Below the pieces are notes generated by a model. It did not search any database. It was given only the letters and a program-made list of their open reading frames with translations, and was not told where the DNA came from. Shown piece by piece: positions 52,801 through 61,400 of a stretch of DNA of 64,000 nt; positions within the stretch are counted from its first letter, which is position 1; each line of letters opens with the position of its first letter. Both the position numbers and the translations under genes were made by a program. This stretch comes from Fulverythrobacter ferritrahens (lineage in GTDB: Bacteria > Pseudomonadota > Alphaproteobacteria > Sphingomonadales > Sphingomonadaceae): positions 372,001-436,000 of the forward strand of contig NZ_JACDXU010000003.1 of NCBI RefSeq assembly GCF_020539485.1, written 5' to 3'.

Positions 52801-53754
52801 TCAGGCCGCTTCGTATTCGCGGGCCTTTTCCTTGCGGACGGTGCGGCTGGTGCGGCCGTCGATCGCCACGGGCACTTCGCCCTGAATGGTGGCGCGGCGC
52901 AGGGTGCGGCGCTGGAGGGCGAAATCCGCCACCGCGCGATGCTGGGTGGAACGGTTGTCCCAGAAGGCCACGTCGCCAGCCTGCCAGCGCCAGCGCACCA
53001 CATTTTCAGGCTTGGTGATGTGATCCTGCAGCAGATTGAACAGGCGCTGCGAATCCGCCTGATTCAGCCCCACGAAACGCTTCACGAAATGGCCCAGAAG
53101 CAGGCTGCGCTGGCCGGACACCGGGTGGACCCGGACGACCGGATGCTCGGTTTCATAGACAGTCGAGGCGAAGACGTTCTTGTGCTGCTTCACGACTTCC
53201 TGCTGGGCGTCGCTGGCGCGATTGGCGCCCAGCACGGCGGCGTAATCGTAATCGTTGCTGTGGACCGCCCAGAGGTTGTTCACCAGCTGGCGCAGGGCCT
53301 CGGGCAGTTCGTCATAGGCGGTCTCGCCATTGGCCCACACCGTATCGCCGCCCGCTTCGGGAATGGTGATCCCGCGCAGGATCGAACCCTTGGGATAGGC
53401 ATCGACGAAGGTCACATCGGTGTGCCAGCTGGAGGCGGCGTAGCCTTCCTGGCTGTCGAGTTCGAGCAGGTACTTGGAGCCTTCCGCCACCGGCACGGTG
53501 GGATGGGCCACCGGATCGCCGAACAGCGAAGTGAAGGCTTCATGCTCGGCATTGTCGAGGTGTTCCTGGCCGCGGAAGAAGATGACCTTGTGGCGCACCA
53601 GGGCGGCTTCGATGGCCTGCACGGTAGCGGCATCGAGATCGCCGGAGAGGACGACACCGCGGATTTCCGCGCCGATGCGGCCGGTCAGCGGTACGATGTC
53701 CAGCGGGGAGGAAGGATCTTTGGCGTTGGGGTAGGAAGGAACGATACTAGCCAT
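52801..53754 (-). CDS. TauD/AtsK-type Fe(II)/2-oxoglutarate dioxygenase
   Basis: 317 residues from the ATG at 53754 (CGGAG 9 bases upstream; the frame extends to 53799). The facial triad is His111-x-Asp113 (SSWHTDVTFVD) and His272 (STQHRAV), with the 2-oxoglutarate Arg near residue 286. Closest in feel to AtsK alkylsulfatase and TauD taurine dioxygenase; these cleave C-S or C-O-S links to release sulfite or sulfate and an aldehyde. It sits between the sulfatase and the transporter genes. Confidence 0.9.
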   Translation of the reverse strand: MASIVPSYPNAKDPSSPLDIVPLTGRIGAEIRGVVLSGDLDAATVQAIEAALVRHKVIFFRGQEHLDNAEHEAFTSLFGDPVAHPTVPVAEGSKYLLELDSQEGYAASSWHTDVTFVDAYPKGSILRGITIPEAGGDTVWANGETAYDELPEALRQLVNNLWAVHSNDYDYAAVLGANRASDAQQEVVKQHKNVFASTVYETEHPVVRVHPVSGQRSLLLGHFVKRFVGLNQADSQRLFNLLQDHITKPENVVRWRWQAGDVAFWDNRSTQHRAVADFALQRRTLRRATIQGEVPVAIDGRTSRTVRKEKAREYEAA

Positions 53755-53795
53755 GGGGGAATACTCCGATTGAGGGTTGAGGGACCGTTCGGGGT

Positions 53796-55193
53796 TCATT
53801 CGGCGGGCACGAGCACGGCGGGTCCGGCATCGAGCTGGCGGCGAATTTCGGAATGCGCGGCTTCGTCCAGCGGGAAGCGGGAGAGCAGCACGGCGGAAAA
53901 GGCGTGGGCAATCGCGGGGCCCAGCGCGAAGACGTAGAGCAGGCCGTTCAAAGCCTCGGGCGAGTTGGCGCCCTTGGGGTCGAAACCGAGCCAGCCGATC
54001 AGCGGCAGGGCGATGCCGATGGCGGCGGCGCTGGCCGATTTACCGGCGAGGCTGAAGACTGAGAAATAGAGGCCCGTGCGCTCCTCACCGGTTTCAAGGC
54101 GGTGCTTGTCGGCAATGTCCGCCACAATGGCCCGCAGCATCAGATTGCCGGAGCCCTGGGCCAGACCCTGCCCGAGAGTGAGCGCCAGCAGCAGGCCGAA
54201 ACGGTCGGGAGTGACCAGCAGCAGGCCCAGATTGACCGCCACCTGCACGGCCTCGCCCAGAATGGCGGTGCGGTGCTTGCCCAGCTTCAACCCGATGCGC
54301 AGCCAGATCGGCCCGGCCAGAATGCCGAATACGAACTGGAACAGGAACAGACCGGCGGCCCAGTCCGGACGGCCCATGTAGAAGGTGACGAAGAAGACGA
54401 TCAGCGAGGAACGGATCGACTGGGCCAGCGTCACCGCGAAGTCCGACGCCAAGACGCGCAGCAGCAGTGGATTGGCGAAGATCGCTTGCAGGGATTGGCG
54501 CAAGGAGAAGCGTTCGGGTTCTGCCTCCGGCTCGGTCTCGGGAAAGGCGGTGAGGGTCAGGAACAGGGCGGGCAGGGTGGTGACCAGCACCAGCGAACCC
54601 ATCAGCGTCAGTTGCAGCCGCCCGTCGCCGGGGCGCAGCTGATCCCCGATTGCCGGGAGGACAAGCGTGATGAACAGCGCCGCTGCGCTGACTACCGTCT
54701 GGTAGGTCGCGATCCGGGTACGCTGGTGGTACTGCCCCGAAATCTCCCCGGACCAGGCCAGGAACGGGATCTGCATGGCCGTCCAGCCGAGGTAGAAGAA
54801 GAACAGCACCACCGCCAGATAAGCGGGTGTGACGTTCAGCACCGGGAAGAACAGCGCCAGCGCCGCCACGAGGAACAGCGCGCCGCCTGCTGCGATCCAC
54901 GGTTTGCGGCGCCCGAAACGGGTGCGGGTGCGGTCGCTCAGCGCGCCGACCAGCGGATCGGTGAAGGCATCCCACAAGCGGCCCAGCAGGAAGATCAGCC
55001 CGATCGTGCCCAGTGAAATCCCGAAATCACGCGTGAAGATGGCTGGCAGATAAACCCCGATGGGAAGCGCAGCTGCCGATGTCGGAATGGCGATGGCCGA
55101 GAAGCGGACCAGCCGCCATCCCGCCGGCGCACCGGCAGAATGGGGGTTGGCGGGATGGAAACCGGCGTGACGATGGGAAAGGGCGGCTGTCAT
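53796..55193 (-). CDS. GPH-type (MelB-like) MFS transporter
   Basis: 465 residues with twelve predicted membrane helices. LLGRLWDAFTDPLVGALSDR and TRFGRRKPWIAAGG are the GPH (glycoside-pentoside-hexuronide) cation symporter signature, with the Asp residues that bind the coupling cation. It would import the desulfated product or the intact organosulfate into the cytoplasm. It starts 7 bases after the receptor stop and ends 41 bases before the dioxygenase start. Confidence 0.9.
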   Translation of the reverse strand: MTAALSHRHAGFHPANPHSAGAPAGWRLVRFSAIAIPTSAAALPIGVYLPAIFTRDFGISLGTIGLIFLLGRLWDAFTDPLVGALSDRTRTRFGRRKPWIAAGGALFLVAALALFFPVLNVTPAYLAVVLFFFYLGWTAMQIPFLAWSGEISGQYHQRTRIATYQTVVSAAALFITLVLPAIGDQLRPGDGRLQLTLMGSLVLVTTLPALFLTLTAFPETEPEAEPERFSLRQSLQAIFANPLLLRVLASDFAVTLAQSIRSSLIVFFVTFYMGRPDWAAGLFLFQFVFGILAGPIWLRIGLKLGKHRTAILGEAVQVAVNLGLLLVTPDRFGLLLALTLGQGLAQGSGNLMLRAIVADIADKHRLETGEERTGLYFSVFSLAGKSASAAAIGIALPLIGWLGFDPKGANSPEALNGLLYVFALGPAIAHAFSAVLLSRFPLDEAAHSEIRRQLDAGPAVLVPAE

Positions 55194-55200
55194 GGCGACC

Positions 55201-57597
55201 TCACAGCTTTGTGCGCAGCGTCACACCATAGGTGCGCGGCTCGCCGAGCTGACCCGTGATCGCGCCGGTATTGGCGGCGGAAAGGGTGCTGAAATAATCC
55301 TTGTCGAACAGGTTCTTGGCCCAGATCGATATGTCGAACAGGCCATCGTCGCTGCGCAGGCCGATGCGGGCATTGGCGAGGCCATAGCCAGGCACTTGGG
55401 CCCAGGCCGAGTTGGACGAGGATGTGTTGAAGGATGACCGGTGCGACCAGTCGGCATGGGCATAAAGCTCCAGCCCGCGCCCGTCCCAGTCCCCCAGCGG
55501 CGTATTGGCATCGGCACCCAGAGTGTAAGTGAACCTGGGCACGCCCGGCAGCGGTTCTCCGGAGAGATCCTGGATGCCGGAGATGTTCAGCCGTTCCACC
55601 GCCTGCGGGGCGTTGGTATATTCGATATAGGACGCATCAGCATAGGCGATGGAGCCATAGAGGCTGAAGCGGTCGCTCGCGGCGAAGCTGGCATCCGCCT
55701 CGAACCCGCGCGAGCGGACCCTGGGGATGTTCGCGATATATTGGCGGAAGGTCACCGTATTGGCGACCTGTTCGGTAATCGCCGTCTGGTAATCCGAAAT
55801 CTCGGTCCAGTAGAAGGCGCCGTTCAGCGTCAGGCGGCGGTCGAAGGCCTGGGATTTGAAGCCCAGTTCATAGGCATCGACTTTCTCCGGCGCGACATCT
55901 GGCGAGATGCCCGCGGGCAAGGTGGCGAGGTTGAGACCGCCCGACTTGTTGCCGCGCGAGTAACTCGCATAAAGCAGCGCATCTTCCGCCACTTTCCAGC
56001 TCAGCGAGGCAAGGCCGGAAAGGCTGTTGTCGGTGAAGCTGGTCTCGTAGCTGGTGACCGGGTTGAACTGGCCGCGGATCAAGGCCAGCGTCGGGTCGGC
56101 CAGATCGGTGCCGCCGGTCCACCATTGTTCGAAAGTGCCGGACTTCTTCTCATGCGTGTAGCGCAAGCCGCCGGTCAGCTTGATATTGTCCGTGATCGCC
56201 CAGTCGAGCTGGCCGAAGCCTGCCAGGCTCTTCGTGACCGGCTCGGAATAGGATTCGGCCGTAAACCCGTCGAGCGCGTTGTTCCACACATCGAGGGAGA
56301 GGGAGGATGACGGCGGGCGGTTCCACAATCCAGCGGCGGAACCATATCCGAACGAGCCATAGCCGCGCACGGTCTGCCAGAAATAATAGGCGCCCACGAC
56401 ATAGCTCACCGGGCCGTCATTGTCGGAGGCGACGCGCAGTTCCTGCGAGAACTGGCGCTGGAGATTTTCCTGCTGGGCGGCAGTGGTGATGGGAAGGGAG
56501 GTGCCGTCGCCATCGTTGGCGGGATACCAGTCCCACCAGCGATAGGCCGTGATGGAGGTCAGCTTGGCGCTGCCCAGATCCCAATCGACCTGGCCGGACA
56601 CGCCGTAGCCTTCCATGTTCGCCTGGTAGTGCCCGTCAGCCTCGCCTTCGCGGTCGAAGGGCTTGAAGCTGGGCAATGTATATCCGGAGAAGCGGGCGGC
56701 GCGGGCGAGGAAATTGTTCGGGATGGTTGCGCCGTTTTCGTAAGTCTCGTGATGATCCACGAACACGGTCAGGGCGAATTTCTGTTTCTGGTGCGAGTAA
56801 TCGCCGATCAGCTTCACCTCGAGATTGTCGCTCGGCGTGATCAGCACCTGCCCGCGCACGGAGGCATTGTAATAATCCTGCGCGTCGGTTTGCGTGGTGG
56901 TGTTGTACAGGAAGCCGTCGCGATTGGTCAGGGCACCGCTGATGCGCACTGCCACCAGATCGGGCACAAGCCCGGCTGAGGCGGAGGCGCGGAACTGGGT
57001 GTAGCCGTAATTACCGTAGGAGACTTCGCCGGAGAATTCAGGCGAGAAGCTTGGCGCGCGGCTGGTGATGTTGATCACGCCGGAAGTGGTGTTCTTGCCG
57101 AAGAGAGTGCCCTGCGGACCGCGCAGAACCTCGATCCGGTCAAGATCCACCAGATCGAACTGGGCGAGGCCGACGCGGCCGTAATAGACGTTGTCGATAT
57201 AGAAGCCGACGCCGTTCTCCAGCCCGTCATTGGTCAACGCCACATTGCTGCCCAGGCCGCGAATGTTCACATTGGTATTGCGAGGGTTGAAGCTGAACAC
57301 CTGCAGGCTGGGAACCTGCTGCTGGATCTGGCCCAGCGTGTAATCGCCGCGTTTTTCCAGGGCTTCGGCGCTGACGACGCTCAGCGCGATCGGCACATCC
57401 TGTGCGTTTTCGTCTCGGCGGCGGGAGGAAGTGACGATGATTGCGGGGCCTTCGGCGGCGCTTGTCTCGGCGACCGACGAAACGTCGTTCACCTCTACTT
57501 CTTCCGCATTGACGGGAAGGGCGGCGATCAGGCCGGCAAGGGCGGTGGTGCCGAGGGCGGCGCGACGAAAGGCAATCGAAGAAAGAAACTGCGACAT
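55201..57597 (-). CDS. TonB-dependent outer-membrane receptor of the sulfatase operon
   Basis: 798 residues from the ATG at 57597 (AGGGAAA upstream). Signal peptide (about 1-28, VNA-EE), TonB box-like AIIVTSSRRRDENAQDVPIA, plug with LDRIEVLRGPQGTLFGKNTT and GVINITSRAP, barrel to the C-terminus. It is of the FecA/long-plug type common in sphingomonads for aromatic or sugar ligands. First gene of the organosulfate operon, so its ligand is probably the sulfate ester. Confidence 0.92.
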   Translation of the reverse strand: MSQFLSSIAFRRAALGTTALAGLIAALPVNAEEVEVNDVSSVAETSAAEGPAIIVTSSRRRDENAQDVPIALSVVSAEALEKRGDYTLGQIQQQVPSLQVFSFNPRNTNVNIRGLGSNVALTNDGLENGVGFYIDNVYYGRVGLAQFDLVDLDRIEVLRGPQGTLFGKNTTSGVINITSRAPSFSPEFSGEVSYGNYGYTQFRASASAGLVPDLVAVRISGALTNRDGFLYNTTTQTDAQDYYNASVRGQVLITPSDNLEVKLIGDYSHQKQKFALTVFVDHHETYENGATIPNNFLARAARFSGYTLPSFKPFDREGEADGHYQANMEGYGVSGQVDWDLGSAKLTSITAYRWWDWYPANDGDGTSLPITTAAQQENLQRQFSQELRVASDNDGPVSYVVGAYYFWQTVRGYGSFGYGSAAGLWNRPPSSSLSLDVWNNALDGFTAESYSEPVTKSLAGFGQLDWAITDNIKLTGGLRYTHEKKSGTFEQWWTGGTDLADPTLALIRGQFNPVTSYETSFTDNSLSGLASLSWKVAEDALLYASYSRGNKSGGLNLATLPAGISPDVAPEKVDAYELGFKSQAFDRRLTLNGAFYWTEISDYQTAITEQVANTVTFRQYIANIPRVRSRGFEADASFAASDRFSLYGSIAYADASYIEYTNAPQAVERLNISGIQDLSGEPLPGVPRFTYTLGADANTPLGDWDGRGLELYAHADWSHRSSFNTSSSNSAWAQVPGYGLANARIGLRSDDGLFDISIWAKNLFDKDYFSTLSAANTGAITGQLGEPRTYGVTLRTKL

Positions 57598-57895
57598 GGG
57601 ATTTCCCTGAACCTTGAAGATTTGCCGTGTTCCGGAGCCGCCCGTCGGGCGCAGGGAGCCGTCCCCGGTCCCGCATTCGGGAACAGGTGCGCTTTTCGGG
57701 CGCGCGGTCTCGGCCTGCGCAGCGCGCAAGCAGCCGGAGGGATTGTGTGGCCGACCGCGCATGAAGGGGCGCGGCCGGCCTCGAGCAGGCGTCATGGGAG
57801 ACGGGAGCCGGGAGAACGCGACGGCGGGAAGGAGAAGGATTGTCCCGTCGGCACGGCAGCAGGCCCGGGCTCAGCGCCCCGATAGCCGGACTGCT

Positions 57896-57922
57896 CTAGA
57901 ACTTGTCGGTGTGCATACGCAT
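57896..57922 (-). CDS. Eight-codon leader reading frame with strong ribosome binding site
   Basis: MRMHTDKF then stop. GAGGTGA lies 4 bases before the ATG, a better ribosome binding site than most real genes here. It is about 300 bases upstream of the receptor start, within its probable leader. Such tiny frames can control downstream transcription by attenuation or Rho access. Whether it is translated cannot be told from the sequence. Confidence 0.4.
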   Translation of the reverse strand: MRMHTDKF

Positions 57923-58462
57923 CGCTTCACCTCATCATCACGAGAGGGGAACACGATGCCTGGCGCTGTCGCCCCAGCATCGCGCGCTTTAGCCGTTGGT
58001 AACGCGGAGCAAGCTGCTTCCCGATCAAAAGCCGCGGATTCCTGAAACTGCGGGCGAGGCCGGAATCACATCCTTCACTTAATCCCCACCTAACAGGTAG
58101 AGATTTGGGCGTCAATGAAAGCTTTGCTTTGCCAGTCCCAAGTCGGGATAGGGTGTTTTGGAACCGCTGCGAAACGCTCGGCATCAGCGCAAAGTGAGGT
58201 TTCTCTGGCGCTTTGGCGGGGATGAGGCGCTGACGGCGCAGCTGGTGCAGGTATTCGATTCCACATCTTGCACCACCAGCGAATGAGCGCGCGGCATCAC
58301 CCGATGATCCCGCACAAAGCTTGCCCCTTGGCGATGCCGTCTGTCGTCGTCGGGGCATCTGCATATTCTTGCTAAACTTGGGTCTGTTTCGCCGGATTAG
58401 TCTTCCGAGCGGGGTGATTTGCGCCCCGCCCGTGGATGGGCTGCTTGCCGGCGAGGGATATA
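57923..58462. other. Divergent intergenic region upstream of the RHS gene
   Basis: Holds the promoter region of the organosulfate operon (left part) and of the RHS gene (right part). A long minus-strand open frame over it has no family resemblance and no ribosome binding site. No gene seen. Confidence 0.5.
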
Positions 58463-61400
58463 ATGGTTGCGATTTTCACTGGGCTTGGTGCGGGTTTCAC
58501 GCGGGGTTCGGGCAATCTTCTGGGGGGAGCAGGCCAGATCGGCAGTTCGCTGCTCGGGCGCGGGGGCGAGAGTGTTTCCGTCAACGCGGCGAGTGGCAAT
58601 CTGCTGGTCAGCCATCAGGACGAGTTCCTTGTCGGGCTGGGCCCCGATGTCGCCATTGCGCGCACCTATAACAGTCTGGGCGACGCCGGTGACCGCGACA
58701 ATGGCGATAACTGGCAGCAGAACACGACGCGGAGGGTCTTCGGGCTTACAGGTACGCTCAACAGCGCGGGTTCAACCGTCAGCCGGCTGGGGGCGGATGG
58801 CGCGGTGGTGGTCTATGGCTGGGACGCTGCGCGTTCGGCCTATGTGACCAGGGACGGCTCCGGCGCGTTCGACAGGCTGGAGATGAACGGTTCCGAATGG
58901 GTGTGGACCGATGGGGACAGCCAGGCGAAGGAATATTACGAAGCTGCGGTTGTAGCCGGGGAATATCGCATCCGGGCGGCTGCCGATATTGACGGCAATG
59001 CGCTGACCTTCACCTATCTCGCCGGCACCGATCTGCTCGACAAGGTAACCACGGCTGATGGCGCTTGGACCCAATACAGCTGGACGGGTAACGCGATCAC
59101 CCAGATCGTCACCGGCTATACAGATCTGGCCACTTCCACCGCCAAGACCCTCACGCGAGTGCGCTATGGCTATGACGGACAGGGGCGGCTGGAGACGGTC
59201 ACCACCGATCTGACGCCCGACGACAATTCCGTCAGCGATGCCAACACCTATCTCGTCACTTATACTTATGACGGCACGAGCAACCGCATCGCCTCGATTG
59301 CGCAGACGGATGGCTCGCTGCTGCAAATTGCTTATGACGGATCGGGCCGGGTCCAGACTTTGACCCAGACAGTCGCCCCGGGCGACGCCCGCGTGACGAG
59401 CCTGAGCTACTTTTCGGGATACACCAGTGTAACCGGGACGGACGGGCAGGTGACGCGCCTCGATTATGATGCAGAAGGGCGCCTTACCCGGGTCACCGCA
59501 CCCCCGGCTTCCAGTGGCGGCACGGCGCAGACGGTGGATTTTTCCTATGATGCCGACGACAATCTGGACAGTGTGACCGACGGGGCGGGCAAGGTCACCT
59601 CCTATGATTACGACGCCAACGGCAATGCCGCGCTGATTACCGATGCCACGGGCAATATCGTCACCCGCACCTATGATGCGCAGAACCGGCTGATCACCAC
59701 GCTGACAACCGGTGCGGATCGGGATGGGGCAAGCACTGCTCACTATTCCCAATATGTCTATGACGCGGAAGGACATCTGCGCTTTGCGGTGAATGCGGCG
59801 GGGCAGGTCACTGAATATCGTTACGATACCGCCGGGCAATTGCTGCGCACGATCCAATATGCGGAAATCCGCATGACCCCGCCCGGGGCGTCAACCATTG
59901 ATCTTGCCACGGCGGAAGCCTGGGTGGCCGGGATCGCGGACAAGAGCTCGGTCCGTATTGCCGAGAACAGCTATGATGCGCGCGGCAATCTGGTGCTGTC
60001 CCGCGCTTATGGCATTGCCGATGCCTCGGGCAATCCGCTCACCGGCGAAGGGGTTACGAGCGGCCATTATGTCTATGATCAGGCCGGCCGGTTGCTCGAG
60101 AGCTGGCGCGAGGGCGAGAACCACGAAGCCTTCTTCTATGACGGGATGGGCCGCCTGGTTCAGTCGACCGACCGGAATGGCGGGACGACCACCATCGTCT
60201 TCGCGGACGCCTCCACCACCACCACGATCACCAATGCCGCAGGCTTCAGCTCGGTCTCTGTCTATAACAAGGCTGGCGAACTGGTCAGCCTGACCGAAAG
60301 CGGGGCCAATACCACTGCGGGCACGGCGAGCTATCAATATGATGCTGCCGGCCGCCTGCGGGTGGTGACCGATGCCACGGGGCGCAAGAGCTATGTCTAT
60401 TACGACAAGGCCGGGCGCAAGGTGGCTGAAGCCAACCATCTGGGTGAGGTCACGGAATATCGTTACGATGCCGCCGGGCGCGTGGTTGCCACGGTCGCCT
60501 ATGCAACGGCCCTGTCAGCTTCTGCGCTCACGGCGATGGGCAATGTGGCCAGCACGGCGGATTTCTCGACCTTGCGGCCTTCCAGCAGCGCAAGCGATGT
60601 CTGGGGCTGGACTGTCTATGACGGTGCTGGCCGGATCATCCAGTCAATCGACAATCTCGGCAGCACGGTCCGGTATGAATACGATACCGAAGGCAAGATC
60701 GCCAAAACCACGGCCTATTATACCCGGCTGACTTCCTCGCAGCTGACTGCGTTCAAGGCCAATCCGCCTGCAATGCTGCAACTGCCCGCCGCTCACGGAA
60801 AAGATGCCGTTGCCCGCGTGTTCTACAACAAGGCCGGGCAGCAGATCGGCACGCTGGACGGCGAGGGTTATCTTTCCGAGACAATCCGCGATGGCGCCGG
60901 GCTGGAGATCCAGACCACCTTCTATGCCGCCGCGACCAATGCGGCGGATCGCTCGTCGGGCAGCTATGGAGTGCTCAAGGCCGGAATCACCACCTCCAGC
61001 GCCGATCGCATCACCTATTCGGTCTATGACGGACAGGGGCTGCTGCGATACAGCGTCAACGCGCGCGGCGGCATTGTTGGCTATGATTATGACGCAGCCG
61101 GCCGCCTGATACAGACGACGGCCTATGCCACCGAAGTCGCGCTGACGGATTACACTTACGACGCCGTAAAGGGCGCCGTGATCACCAGTGGCGCGGATCG
61201 CATCAGCCGGACAGTCTACGATGCCGCAGGGCGCACCGCCTACACCGTGGACGCCGAAGGCGGAGTGGCGGCGTTCCAGTATGACGCGGCCGGGCGGGTG
61301 ATCAGGGCGGTCGCCTTCGACAATCCCTACGCCTCAACTGTGTCGCTTTCCGCGCTTGATAGCTGGGCCGCCAACAGCGCCCAGGCCAGTGACGCGAAGA

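Noticed and set aside
57927-58364. 145-codon minus-strand frame upstream of the RHS gene
   Set aside because: No ribosome binding site, no domain, and composition unlike its neighbours.
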